Source: a virus. Taken from it: a DNA stretch of 34,720 nucleotides. Shown here one piece after another: positions 12,910 through 23,055 of the stretch. The notes under the pieces were generated by a model. It was not told the DNA's origin and searched no databases. It was given only the letters and a program-made list of their open reading frames with translations. The stretch spans positions 1 to 34,720 of IMG/VR virus record IMGVR_UViG_3300033148_004724. One strand, 5' to 3'. The position numbers and the translations under genes are program-made. Every line of letters begins with the position of its first letter. Positions within the stretch are counted from its first letter, which is position 1.

Positions 12910-15606
12910 TTATAATTCTGCACGATTTTCAATAACTTGCGTATTTTGTTGAGCATTTGAAATATCTCGTTCAAGTACATACGTTCTAATATTAGCCTTT
13001 ACAGCTTGACCAAGTAAATCATAATCAATAATTGATTGTCCTGCATTAAGTTTTTCTATATCAGGTAAATAGCGACTTGTTATATCTTTATTCACAATAT
13101 ATTCACCCCCTTCTGCCTCATCTCCTGTAGCAAGGGTAATACCTCCATTTGCGTGACTTTTCCCTTGTAGAAGACCGCCATCGGCAAACTTAGCACCAGA
13201 AATCGCAGTAACTTGAGTAGCATATATTCCAGTTAATAATGCTGAATGGGCTGCTGCCCATATTGGGTTCATATCAGTAGTCCAAATTTTCAATAAACCA
13301 GAGGCTAAATTAATTGTAGCTTGGAAGATTGCTAATTTCTTTTCTCTGTCAGCTTTTTCTCTTTGAGCTTTTATTTCAGCAGCTTCTCTTTTATTATCAT
13401 ACTTAATATTTATAGCATCAATATCTTTCTCGGTTAGATTTTTATTACTTAACTCACTTTCACGATTTGCTTCATTTCTTTTTAAACTTTTTTCTAACAA
13501 TTCTTCTTCTTTAGCATTTCTGGCATCTAACATATTACCCCACATGTCTCCAATTGCATCGGTAACAAATTTAACATTATCAATTATTTTACCAAGTTCA
13601 TCATCAGAAATATCAAATAATTCAGCTAGGGGGGATTTTTTATCTTCAGTGGTTGTATATTTTTTATTCACAGCATCAATATCAGCATACATTTTTTCTG
13701 TTAAAGATGTAGTATCAAAACCAAATTTTTTAGCCATTTTTATTAATTCAGCATATTGATTTTGTAATCTTAATATTTCGTCTTCTTGTGCAATTAAACC
13801 GATATATTGTTTTTCATCTTCTATTTTGTTAAGTATCTCTAATATTTTTTCTCTCTCACTTATTTCTGTATCACTCAAAACTTCAAATGGTGATTTACCC
13901 ATCATATCAGGACCATCAAATGCTTCATATTCTTCTTTTGCAACTTTAGTCTTTTTATATGCTTCATATAATTTTTCAATTGATGCGATTTCAGCCTTTT
14001 TCTGTTTAATAAGAATAACATTTTGTGCTCTACCAGCCTTATCTGTTAATGCTAAACTTAATTTAATTTTTTCTAATGCTGATAATTCCTCTTTTAATAT
14101 TTGAAGGTTTCTATTTTGTGTCTCGATTTCACCACCATCTGGTTCTCCATCACCACCAGCAGTTTTAGATTTACCCATAAAGATTTCTTTTGCTTTATCT
14201 ATCTCTTTTTGAGCTTCTTCTGCTGCAATTCTAGCTTTTGCTAAATCATCTGTTGCTTTTTTCCATCTGTGTCCCCATACCGCCTGTGCGTCTCCAAGTT
14301 CACCCCAAATCTCATTTATCGTCTGTTTACCAACTTTACCACTTTCCCTCATTTTAGCAAACCCCTCGTTCCAATTCTTTGTAAATTCATCCATTGAGCC
14401 AGATGCTTGTAATTTTAAGAAAAATGATTGAACTTCATCACCACTATCTTTAAATTGTTTTCTTAGGTTTTTAATATTTTCTCTCATTTCACGACCTTTA
14501 TCTGTTGCTCTTCCAACAGCATCAGCATAATCATCGAAAATATCACCATAACTTTCTTGAAATGATGTAAACGCAATTTTTTGTAATTGTTGTTTATTAT
14601 ACTCCACCAAATTAGCATTTAATTTATCATATGCAATTGTTTCAGCATTAACACCTTCAACAATTTCTGGACTTATTCTCGCTAATTCATTATAAATCTC
14701 TTTTTTCCTTTCAGCTGTAGTATTTAAATCTTTAAATTCACCAACTAATAAATTAACTTGGTCTTGTTCTTTCTCTAACGCATCAGTTAATGGTGTGCTA
14801 CTTTCGAACATTTCATTCATCCAACTAACAACATCACCTGCAGCATCAACAAAAGGTCTTAAACCCTCTAATATAACACCACCAATATTTTCTTGTAAAT
14901 CTCCAAATGAATTAGATAATTGAGTTAAACCACCATCTGCTTCTGCAGCAGCTTTTGCTTGCCCACCATATTGTCTCTCTAGTTCACTTAAAATAACCCC
15001 TTGTGCCTCAGCTAATCTATTAGTTTCTGCTAAATTTTTAATAACTGCTTTTTGCTCCTTTGAAAATTGAATACCAGAACGTGATAATGCACTTAAGTTA
15101 GCTACGGGGTCATTCAACGCTTTACCTAGTTGTAAAGATGCTGATTTTAAATCACCATCCAATACAGTAGCTAAATCTAATGCAACCCTTTGTGTTCGGT
15201 CAAATTCTTCATTGGCAATATTCGTAAATGTTAATAATTGAGCTGTTACATTATTTAATATATCTTCATCACCAAATAATGTTTCCTTTTGAAGAGCACT
15301 AGCTTTAGCAGTTAATTCATCAAATGATTTTCCAGCAGCTTTATTTGTTGAAATAATAGCTTGTTTTACTTTAGCTTCCGCTTTAGCTTGAATTTGATAG
15401 GCCTTTACACTTGCCGCAGCAAATTTAACAACTCTATTAACCGCATATGCGGCACCTATAGCAATACCAAGTTTTTTAAAACCCCCAATACCATTATTAG
15501 CAGTTTTGTTTATATTGGATAATTTCTTATCCATAGTATTTAACTTTTTATTATTAGCTTCAACATTTGCTAATAACAATTCAATTGTTACTTTTTCTTT
15601 TGCCAT
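12910..15606 (-). CDS. Tape measure protein
   Basis: 898 aa, the second largest protein. It begins with a coiled coil (LLANVEANNKKLNTMDKKLS), has a hydrophobic stretch near residue 48 (LGIAIGAAYAVNRVVKFAAA), long helical and Glu/Lys-rich repeats in the middle, a second hydrophobic region (~785-820) and a C-terminal Gly-rich part (KFADGGLLQGKSHANGG) typical of tape measure proteins. By the rule of about 1.5 angstrom per residue, the tail would be near 135 nm. Unusually, the tail assembly chaperone is not encoded just upstream but 14 kb away. Confidence 0.85.
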   Translation of the reverse strand: MAKEKVTIELLLANVEANNKKLNTMDKKLSNINKTANNGIGGFKKLGIAIGAAYAVNRVVKFAAASVKAYQIQAKAEAKVKQAIISTNKAAGKSFDELTAKASALQKETLFGDEDILNNVTAQLLTFTNIANEEFDRTQRVALDLATVLDGDLKSASLQLGKALNDPVANLSALSRSGIQFSKEQKAVIKNLAETNRLAEAQGVILSELERQYGGQAKAAAEADGGLTQLSNSFGDLQENIGGVILEGLRPFVDAAGDVVSWMNEMFESSTPLTDALEKEQDQVNLLVGEFKDLNTTAERKKEIYNELARISPEIVEGVNAETIAYDKLNANLVEYNKQQLQKIAFTSFQESYGDIFDDYADAVGRATDKGREMRENIKNLRKQFKDSGDEVQSFFLKLQASGSMDEFTKNWNEGFAKMRESGKVGKQTINEIWGELGDAQAVWGHRWKKATDDLAKARIAAEEAQKEIDKAKEIFMGKSKTAGGDGEPDGGEIETQNRNLQILKEELSALEKIKLSLALTDKAGRAQNVILIKQKKAEIASIEKLYEAYKKTKVAKEEYEAFDGPDMMGKSPFEVLSDTEISEREKILEILNKIEDEKQYIGLIAQEDEILRLQNQYAELIKMAKKFGFDTTSLTEKMYADIDAVNKKYTTTEDKKSPLAELFDISDDELGKIIDNVKFVTDAIGDMWGNMLDARNAKEEELLEKSLKRNEANRESELSNKNLTEKDIDAINIKYDNKREAAEIKAQREKADREKKLAIFQATINLASGLLKIWTTDMNPIWAAAHSALLTGIYATQVTAISGAKFADGGLLQGKSHANGGITLATGDEAEGGEYIVNKDITSRYLPDIEKLNAGQSIIDYDLLGQAVKANIRTYVLERDISNAQQNTQVIENRAEL

Positions 15607-15664
15607 GTATACTTTCTTTCTTTATATACTATATTTTTTTAATAAATATTATTTATTGGGGGTT

Positions 15665-15958
15665 TTATTCTTCACTCTCATTTTCTCCATCTTCTACAAT
15701 CGGGGGTTTGAAATAACTTTCTATATCTGCATTAAGGAGTGGTCTTATTTGTGCCCCCAATGTTGAATTCCATTCTTCCCATTTTTCACCACTCTCTTTA
15801 ATAGTATGAAGTTTAGAACTTACAACCACACCATCTATTAACAACTCTTCTTCGAATGTTATTAAATAAAATTCATACTTATCGTTTATTTCTAAACTAA
15901 CTAAACTTGCTCTTCTTTCAATGTTTCCACCTACTTCTAAATTAATATTTTTTTCCAT
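15665..15958 (-). CDS. Hypothetical small acidic protein, 97 aa
   Basis: Unrecognised. Beta strands in the N-terminal half (NINLEVGGNIERRASLVSL, KYEFYLITF) and an acidic tail (VEDGENESEE). It lies between the last fibre gene and the tape measure gene and is likely a minor tail or assembly protein by position only. Confidence 0.55.
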   Translation of the reverse strand: MEKNINLEVGGNIERRASLVSLEINDKYEFYLITFEEELLIDGVVVSSKLHTIKESGEKWEEWNSTLGAQIRPLLNADIESYFKPPIVEDGENESEE

Positions 15959-15978
15959 AATTTTTTATAATTTTTATT

Positions 15979-17844
15979 TTAAAATAAATCATTCCAAGAT
16001 GCACCATCATAACATCTTAATTTTGTTGTTGTTGTATCAAAATATATTTGACCACTTACAGGGGAACTTGGAGCACTACTTTTATTTGGTGATACTAATA
16101 TATCATTAATAGTCATATCATTTGTTGTAATACCACTATTCACCAATACATTACCATCTACGTGTAGTTTTTCAGTTGGAGATGCTGTTCCAATGCCAAT
16201 ATAATTAGTTGATGCATCAATAGCCAATGAATATTCAGCAATAGAATAATTATAAATTGTGAAAAAATCAACACCACCACTATTATTTATCAATCCCCAT
16301 TTATTTACACCACCTCTAGCAAATCTTTGAGCAACAGTAGATGCTGCATTTAATAATAAACCACTTGAAATACTTGAATTAATTGTTAATTGATGATTTG
16401 GAGTTGATGTACCTACGCCAACTAATCCACTATGTGTAATAAACATTCTATCTTGAGGTCCTGAACCATCTGTTGTAGTTTTAAAAGCTAAATTTGTATC
16501 GCCAGCTCCACCAGGTCTACCTTCTATTTCAACCCTTGAATATGATGTTGCTGTACCACTATTATAAGGTCTTAATATAATTTTACTCAATCCAGTCTGT
16601 GCTGCAACTACTCCAGAAGATATTTCTAAACTAGTTTCTGTACCTGTATTTAATATATGTAAATCAGATGTTGGTGAAGATTGACCTATACCTACATTAC
16701 CACCAATATAAAAATCTGAACCATCCCAAGTTAAACCACTTGAACCTGTCAATGTATTTCCAGTAGAACCATATCCAATATAAGTATTTGTTAATGTTGT
16801 TGAAGTGAGTACATCACTAATTTGTAATGAACTATCAATTAATCGTCCATTAGTTGTTGCAACAGGTATATAATTCTCAATTAAGTTCTCACCATCATTT
16901 AAAATAATACCCTTTCTATAATTTACTGAACCATATTGTAATTCAATGTGTCTTAAACCCATTTTTGAAGAATGTCCCCAATTATCAGAAAATTTAAATG
17001 CATAATATCTATAAGTATTTAAATTTGTTACTGATATGTATTTTGGGTCAGCTACATCAGACGATACGTGAATATCAAACTCATTTACTGAGGCTGTTAA
17101 TTCAGTCCAATTTGTATCTGCCGTATATGTTAAAGCAGAAAATGCAGAAGCGTCATTGCTACCCCATATTGTAAAATGCCTACACCCAGCAATTGTTCCC
17201 CCACCAGTAGCGTGGTAATTTTCATAATAAATTCTATTCATTGGTTGTGCTGAACCTAAATCTATATGAAATCTTTGATTTATTTGTGAATTAGATAACC
17301 AAGTAGTATTTGTAGTAGAACCCGTTAGTGGTAATGCTGGATTAGTAGCATAATATGTATAAAATGTTGTATATTCTGTTGTTGCTTTAATATAATCACT
17401 AGTATAAGCTACTGGATAACTAGGTATATATGTTACACCACTTGCTGGGGTTGAAATAGATGCATAATAATCATCATTTTCAAATTCAACACAACCAAAA
17501 CAACTATCAAATAATAAATCTCCAGATTGAAAAGTTAAAGGGGCTAATGTAGTTGAATTTTGAGCCAAAGTTAGATTGCCAGTCATTGTATCACCAGTAA
17601 TATTAACATAAGCACCACTAGTATATCCACTGATATTATTTTCTGTAATAATTTCAAATATACCAATATCCCCTCGGCTCCATATGCGTTGCTCTGCTGT
17701 GTTAATTACCAATTGACCTTTATATGCAGATGCACCCGTCCAAGAGTTATCTGAGCGATATTCAGAAGGGGGAACAACAGGTAGTTGCCCCTCACTTCTT
17801 AATATTCTAGTTTTATTTTCGTTTATATCTTTTTGTCTTGACAT
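15979..17844 (-). CDS. Tail fibre protein with discoidin-like domain
   Basis: 621 aa. N-terminal ~65 residues (Gln/Pro-rich, VVPPSEYRSD, then NTAEQRIWSRGD) parallel the N-terminus of the 832-aa fibre and are likely the virion anchor. Residues ~150-305 resemble an F5/8 type C (discoidin) carbohydrate-binding domain (RFHIDLGSAQPMNRIYYENY, FTIWGSNDASAF, RYYAFKFSDNWG). Then come three GIGTxxPxxxLH-type fibre repeats, and a C-terminal segment GQIYFDTTTTKLRCYDGASW seen in many tail fibres. Likely contacts host surface glycans. Confidence 0.7.
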   Translation of the reverse strand: MSRQKDINENKTRILRSEGQLPVVPPSEYRSDNSWTGASAYKGQLVINTAEQRIWSRGDIGIFEIITENNISGYTSGAYVNITGDTMTGNLTLAQNSTTLAPLTFQSGDLLFDSCFGCVEFENDDYYASISTPASGVTYIPSYPVAYTSDYIKATTEYTTFYTYYATNPALPLTGSTTNTTWLSNSQINQRFHIDLGSAQPMNRIYYENYHATGGGTIAGCRHFTIWGSNDASAFSALTYTADTNWTELTASVNEFDIHVSSDVADPKYISVTNLNTYRYYAFKFSDNWGHSSKMGLRHIELQYGSVNYRKGIILNDGENLIENYIPVATTNGRLIDSSLQISDVLTSTTLTNTYIGYGSTGNTLTGSSGLTWDGSDFYIGGNVGIGQSSPTSDLHILNTGTETSLEISSGVVAAQTGLSKIILRPYNSGTATSYSRVEIEGRPGGAGDTNLAFKTTTDGSGPQDRMFITHSGLVGVGTSTPNHQLTINSSISSGLLLNAASTVAQRFARGGVNKWGLINNSGGVDFFTIYNYSIAEYSLAIDASTNYIGIGTASPTEKLHVDGNVLVNSGITTNDMTINDILVSPNKSSAPSSPVSGQIYFDTTTTKLRCYDGASWNDLF

Positions 17845-17860
17845 TTTTTAATTTTTAATA

Positions 17861-19162
17861 TTATATTAAACTATCAATATTTAAAAATGCATTATCAATA
17901 TTACCAGTTAAATTAGTGTGTGTAACTTCTAACTCAATATAATCACCAGCATTTAAATCTATTGGAATAGTTGGTAATGTTAATGTATCATCTTCACCAC
18001 CATAATTACCTGATATTCTATTAGATAATGAAACAACATCTGTACCATTAATAATTATTCTACCAAAGATATTCCAAGTGCCACCACCTGTACTATCTAC
18101 ATCAACAGCATAATTTGCGTTTATTCTTGTTGGTATTTTACATACTAACATAGTTGTACCTGACCATTCAAATATTTCATCATTATCTTCGATAGGGGCT
18201 GAAGTAAATGGAATAGGTGTATAAGAAGTAAAATTAGAAGCATCCCAAGCACCTACTCGTTGAGCAACACTTGCAATTTTTAAACTTGATATTTTGCCCC
18301 AATATCCATAAGTACTTGCACCTACGTGAAGAAATTCTTCTGGATAAAATAACTTTTGTTTAGTATAACCTAATGGGAATGTATGTCCACTTGGTGTTAT
18401 AATATCACAATATCCACCAGTTGATAATTTATAAACATAATATGTAAACATTTTACCATTATTAGGTATTGTTGATTGTAAAGGTAAGTTAATTGTACAA
18501 GCAGTAGACATTACCATTAAAACTTCATCTTCAACAGCATCTAACGTATATGTTGAAGCTGTCACCATTGTAACTCTTTTTTGTGATGTGAAATGAGTTT
18601 CACCATTACATACAATATCTGTTGCAGTTAATTGATTTGAAATAGTTGTATCACCAGATGCATTTTCTAATACAACAGTACCATCTTCTGCTGGAAAAGT
18701 CCAATCATATGTTGTACCAGCGGTTAATGTAAAATTAATATTACCAAAAGCAGCAGCATCTGGAGAAGCTATTGCTATTTTACCATTACTAGTCCAACTC
18801 ATTGATTTCTCACTAGGTCCTGTCCCATTTCTCAAAATTACATCATTACTCAAAGATTTTAATATTAAATTACCACCACCATTTGGTGTAATATTATCAA
18901 TACCTAATGTGTTAGTTGATTGATTATATGTGAAAGCACTTTCAGCTCCAAATGAACCACTATCATTATATTGTATTTCTGTATCTGAACCTGATGGGGA
19001 AGTTGTGCCCCCTGTTAAGTTCGTTACATTAACTCTCAATGCATTATTTGTTTCATCGTGTACAGCTTGAAAGCATTCGTATGTATTATTTACATTTTGA
19101 AGTGCTAAAGTATCTCCAGTTAGAACTGATTTTAAAATTTCGTATGTGTTATTTTCACTCAT
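17861..19162 (-). CDS. Tail fibre/receptor-binding protein B, 433 aa
   Basis: The first ~50 residues (NNTYEILKSVLTGDTLALQ, NVNNTYECFQAVHDETN) are nearly identical to those of the next upstream gene (442 aa), indicating a common attachment domain, whereas the rest differs. The middle has fibre repeats (FTYNQSTNTLGIDNI) and the C-terminal ~150 residues form beta strands ending with GDYIELEVTHTNLTG, like a C1q/TNF-like knob. Probably one of a pair of alternative or combined adhesins. Confidence 0.65.
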   Translation of the reverse strand: MSENNTYEILKSVLTGDTLALQNVNNTYECFQAVHDETNNALRVNVTNLTGGTTSPSGSDTEIQYNDSGSFGAESAFTYNQSTNTLGIDNITPNGGGNLILKSLSNDVILRNGTGPSEKSMSWTSNGKIAIASPDAAAFGNINFTLTAGTTYDWTFPAEDGTVVLENASGDTTISNQLTATDIVCNGETHFTSQKRVTMVTASTYTLDAVEDEVLMVMSTACTINLPLQSTIPNNGKMFTYYVYKLSTGGYCDIITPSGHTFPLGYTKQKLFYPEEFLHVGASTYGYWGKISSLKIASVAQRVGAWDASNFTSYTPIPFTSAPIEDNDEIFEWSGTTMLVCKIPTRINANYAVDVDSTGGGTWNIFGRIIINGTDVVSLSNRISGNYGGEDDTLTLPTIPIDLNAGDYIELEVTHTNLTGNIDNAFLNIDSLI

Positions 19163-19181
19163 AATTTATTTATTTTTATTT

Positions 19182-20510
19182 TTATTTTATTGTTACTTCT
19201 AATCCTTTTAAATCATAATCATCACTACTTCCAATACACTCATTATAAACTTGAACATAATCTCCTGTTTCTAATGTTAAATGATTTTGTAATGTTATGT
19301 TTTTTCTATCACTTGTTGTTGTTAATCTAACTTCACCTACTGGTTGATTTAAATCTAAACCATTTTTATATACAATAAATCTAAAAGTTCTATCTACTGC
19401 ACCTGTACCATTTGTGTGAATTGTTGCTGTAATAAACCCACTAAAATCTTCTATACCTATATAAGTTAGTTTGTTTAAAATACCATCGTGTGTAAAATTT
19501 TCATTTAATCCATTTCCCAATGTTGTACCAGTTATTAATTCGGGGGTATCAGCCACCAAATCTTGATTGGTTATTGCACTTAAATACATCCATCCCTGTG
19601 ATTTTGAATTAGGTATGTTACGATTATTTGATGCAAGTATTTGATTATTAGTTTGGTCAAGTCCTGTTGGAGAAAATGGAGTTCCCCCATAAGCTGTTAC
19701 AACATTAATTGAAGATATATCAACATAACCAGTATATCCAGAATGGATATTAATAATACTATCTCCAGCAATTGGAATAAATTGTGACATATGAAATCCA
19801 GTACTAAAATTGGCACCAAAAATATTAAAATGACTTCCTCCGATAGGAGCAACTGTTGAACTAACTGTAAATGCAATTATATTAACTACATTATTAGTCA
19901 TTGTTAATCCAGTTGTAAAAGTATTGAAGTTAACACTTCTAGTTTGGAAAATATTTTGTGCGTTAATTTCCCCCAAACTTCCAAAACCATTAATACTAGT
20001 TGAAAAAATTGAAAGGAGTTGAGCGCCTGTTCCGTTTAAATCTATAAAAGCATTTCCACTATCTCCATACGTACTAACTTTATCAACTATTAAAGTATTC
20101 CAATAATTTGTGGTATTAGCTCTAATAAATGCTCCAGAACCTGAATATGTTAAAGATAATAAATTACCATCTATTAAATTCTCATTTAAATTAGCTGAGG
20201 CTGTAGCTGTGGGGGCTATAGGATAACCTAATGTCATAGAATTACCAAATGAATATAACCCCTCAAGCCTATAAGCTAACCCAAGACCGTCTCCTAAATC
20301 TATAGGGGTTGGTAAATCACTTGGTGAATTAATTACAATCATACTTTCAAGCGATGGTTCTAAGTTTGAAACATTAACTCTAAGAGCTGCGTTTGTTTCA
20401 TCGTGAACTGCTTGGAAGCATTCATATGTATTGTTTACATTTTGAAGATTAAAAGTATCCCCCGTAAGGACATTCTTTAAAACTTCATATGTATTATTAA
20501 TTTCACTCAT
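19182..20510 (-). CDS. Tail fibre/receptor-binding protein A, 442 aa
   Basis: Shares its N-terminal ~50 residues (NVNNTYECFQAVHDETN) with the 433-aa protein and then diverges. Residues ~60-300 are rich in beta strands, Asn and Ser (ANLNENLIDGNLLSLTYSGS), suggesting a beta-helix stalk; the C-terminal ~130 residues (SGFITATIHTNGTG, FRFIVYKNGLDLNQPVG, GDYVQVYNECIG) resemble a jelly-roll head. Located in the four-gene fibre cluster. Confidence 0.65.
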   Translation of the reverse strand: MSEINNTYEVLKNVLTGDTFNLQNVNNTYECFQAVHDETNAALRVNVSNLEPSLESMIVINSPSDLPTPIDLGDGLGLAYRLEGLYSFGNSMTLGYPIAPTATASANLNENLIDGNLLSLTYSGSGAFIRANTTNYWNTLIVDKVSTYGDSGNAFIDLNGTGAQLLSIFSTSINGFGSLGEINAQNIFQTRSVNFNTFTTGLTMTNNVVNIIAFTVSSTVAPIGGSHFNIFGANFSTGFHMSQFIPIAGDSIINIHSGYTGYVDISSINVVTAYGGTPFSPTGLDQTNNQILASNNRNIPNSKSQGWMYLSAITNQDLVADTPELITGTTLGNGLNENFTHDGILNKLTYIGIEDFSGFITATIHTNGTGAVDRTFRFIVYKNGLDLNQPVGEVRLTTTSDRKNITLQNHLTLETGDYVQVYNECIGSSDDYDLKGLEVTIK

Positions 20511-20530
20511 AATTTTTTTATTTTTTATTT

Positions 20531-23029
20531 TTATGTTATTATATATTCAACTGTTAACCAACCTCTGTGTCCAGTTGAAGAATTCCAATCAGAACCAATG
20601 AAATCCCCTTGAGAACTTCGTGTTAATAAAACACCTGCAGATGATATATATATATCACCATTTGGATAATCATCTGCACTATCATAACTTCCACATAATA
20701 AACGCTTTGATGTTCCTGTATCATTTTGTACTACTGCTACTGCACTAATAATTTGTGAGAATGTTAATCCGTGAGTAATTGATTTAGATGGTGAACCATC
20801 CATATCCCAACTCGTAATTTCAAATATTTTTTTACCTATCTTAGAAGCTGCCCCACTAACTGTTACATCATCTGTAGCAGCACTTAATGTTGATATATTA
20901 TTTGCATTATTTGAAATATTTCCAGCATTTGCTGTTGTTACTGCACTTACTGCATCAATATAAGTTGTATTTGCTATTGTATCAGCACTAATACTTTGTA
21001 TATCAGACCCAAAGTTTAAAACTATTGTTCCAATATCAGCAGCATTGTCTGCTATGTTTCCAGCATTTGTTGTTGTTACTGCACTTACAGCATCAATATA
21101 AGTTAAGTTATCTGCAATATCATCAACATTACCTTGAATTGCTCCAATTAACACTTGGTTCATTGTGTATATACTACCCTCTGTACATAATGCATTATTA
21201 TCATTAGATGCGGGGAAGCCAGTTGTTATACCTGTTATAATAGCTCCTGTGCCACCAAAATCAAAAGCGGGGAATGATACTGTATCATCTGCTTGAGATG
21301 TGATGTTTTGACCACCTATAATAGCTGAATTATCGTGTAAACAAGAATTGTTTGAACCACCTAGAGCGGCTGAGTTTTCACCACCCGCAGTTACACTTTC
21401 TCCAAATGCAAAAGAAGTATTTCCTGATGCAACACTTGCATCTCCACCCGCTATGGAATAATTTCCAGATGCTAAAGTTCCACCACCAAAAGAAGCTGCA
21501 TAACTTCCAGTTGCATTAGTTAAAGAACCTTGAGCAAAAGAAAAAGTACTTGTAGCTTGAGTTCTTCCACCTATCGCAAATGAGCCATAACCACTAGCTG
21601 TTGTTTGATAACCACTCGCATAAGAATAAGTTCCACTTGCTTCACTATCAGAACCTTGAACCATAGAATAAGTACCTATTGAACCAACTCTTGTTCCAAT
21701 ATCCATTGAAGTACCAGATATTCCAGCCCCCATCATAAGCCCCATAGAGCCTGTAACGGGTTCTATGGTTCCAGGGGTAACAACATTCCATAAAGTACCA
21801 GCACTTACAAAAATTGTATCAAAATATGACCTTATTGCATAACTTGAAGCTAAGTCGCTTGTGCCATATGTTAATGTTCCTGCTGTTAATATATTATCGA
21901 AATATGGAGCATCCGTTGTGCTTCCAGTTGTTATTGTTATTCTTTTAGCTCTAATTCCATCTTCTCCATAATTAGTAGCCCAAGTCCAAGTGCCACCACT
22001 TCTATATTGAACCTCTAAATTACCTTCGGGGTTTATTGATGTTCTATAACTTCCATCAGTTGTTTCATCACCAAAATATACATATGATGTTAAATCATTA
22101 AATGTATTTCCCGTTACAGTTAAGTCAGCTTGAATATTAAAATCAGACCCCGTTGTTCCAGAGTTGAATATGATACTTTCAAATGTCTTCTCACCTGTCA
22201 CAGTTTGTACTGTATCAGTCGTAACGAAGTTTGATGTTGTACCTGTTCCAAAAATTAATGTGTCAACATACCCCTTTATACTAGCTGTACTAGCCAATGT
22301 AGTATTATTAACACTTGTCATTGCTGAACTCGTATCTATATCATCTATTGTTATTGTCGTGGTTAATCCAGTAAAAATAAAACCATTATTAACCTTGAAA
22401 CCATCATTAAATGTAGCTTCTTCTGCCCAAAGCTTCTCCCCTTCAATAGTTTCATTATCTACTTTCGAAACAAATAAACTTGAGGGGTTAAACAATTCAA
22501 AACCAGTCCCATTAGCTTTAATCATATGGTTAGGTGTATATGCGGTTATTGCTGAACAATCAGTTAATCCTGTTAATTGTTGACTTAAATTACTTAAAGT
22601 AAAACCTGTACCACTACCATTAACAACAATTGATTGTCCTGTATTTGCTGATGTAATTACACCATAATCCCAATCATTAAGAGTTTGTATTGTATCATAA
22701 ATGACTATATCAGTCCAAGCTAATGTTGCACCAGAACCTATTAAATATCTCCCATCTTGAATTGTTGAGGGGGTATCACCTAAATCAATAAAATCAGTAG
22801 TTTCGCCTGAGTAACCTAATCGAACAATATCATCACCAAGTCTAATCCATACTTTTTGGTCGGTTATGTTAGTACACATTTCATTGTCGTAAATATCAGT
22901 GTTAATCCACCCCCCAGCTGTATGATTATATTGTGAAGTTACACCAGAGCCTGGAACGGTTGGCACTTCACCTGCTCCAGTTAAGGTCTTAACTAAAGTT
23001 CTTATATTCGTTTGTTTTAAATCGCTCAT
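20531..23029 (-). CDS. Large tail fibre with trimeric-autotransporter-like head
   Basis: 832 aa. N-terminal ~85 residues are the probable anchor (TDQKVWIRLGDDIVRLGYSG). Residues ~452-576 are 14-residue YadA-head-type repeats (SEASGTYSYASGYQTTASG and onward), which form a trimeric beta-roll in bacterial adhesins. Residues 640-720 form a stalk with a duplicated TYIDAVSAVTT unit (643-667 and 689-712). The C-terminal ~100 residues (IGKKIFEITSWDMDGSPSKS onward) are a distinct terminal domain, likely for receptor contact. The leader has the recurrent AATATAGA motif. Probably trimeric. Confidence 0.7.
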   Translation of the reverse strand: MSDLKQTNIRTLVKTLTGAGEVPTVPGSGVTSQYNHTAGGWINTDIYDNEMCTNITDQKVWIRLGDDIVRLGYSGETTDFIDLGDTPSTIQDGRYLIGSGATLAWTDIVIYDTIQTLNDWDYGVITSANTGQSIVVNGSGTGFTLSNLSQQLTGLTDCSAITAYTPNHMIKANGTGFELFNPSSLFVSKVDNETIEGEKLWAEEATFNDGFKVNNGFIFTGLTTTITIDDIDTSSAMTSVNNTTLASTASIKGYVDTLIFGTGTTSNFVTTDTVQTVTGEKTFESIIFNSGTTGSDFNIQADLTVTGNTFNDLTSYVYFGDETTDGSYRTSINPEGNLEVQYRSGGTWTWATNYGEDGIRAKRITITTGSTTDAPYFDNILTAGTLTYGTSDLASSYAIRSYFDTIFVSAGTLWNVVTPGTIEPVTGSMGLMMGAGISGTSMDIGTRVGSIGTYSMVQGSDSEASGTYSYASGYQTTASGYGSFAIGGRTQATSTFSFAQGSLTNATGSYAASFGGGTLASGNYSIAGGDASVASGNTSFAFGESVTAGGENSAALGGSNNSCLHDNSAIIGGQNITSQADDTVSFPAFDFGGTGAIITGITTGFPASNDNNALCTEGSIYTMNQVLIGAIQGNVDDIADNLTYIDAVSAVTTTNAGNIADNAADIGTIVLNFGSDIQSISADTIANTTYIDAVSAVTTANAGNISNNANNISTLSAATDDVTVSGAASKIGKKIFEITSWDMDGSPSKSITHGLTFSQIISAVAVVQNDTGTSKRLLCGSYDSADDYPNGDIYISSAGVLLTRSSQGDFIGSDWNSSTGHRGWLTVEYIIT
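20894..21103. repeat. Duplicated stalk unit in the large fibre gene
   Basis: Two near-identical segments (about 21029-21103 and 20894-20965) encode TYIDAVSAVTTxNAGNI. They may allow stalk length change by recombination. Confidence 0.65.
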
Positions 23030-23055
23030 ATTGTTCTATATTATTTTTAATAAAA

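Noticed and set aside
22164-22583. 139-aa plus-strand ORF inside the large fibre gene
   Set aside because: It lies wholly within a well supported minus-strand gene, has Ser/Val-rich composition typical of antisense reading, and has no promoter.
15979-23029. Diversity-generating retroelement acting on the fibres
   Set aside because: No reverse transcriptase gene and no template/variable repeat pair with adenine-specific differences was seen.
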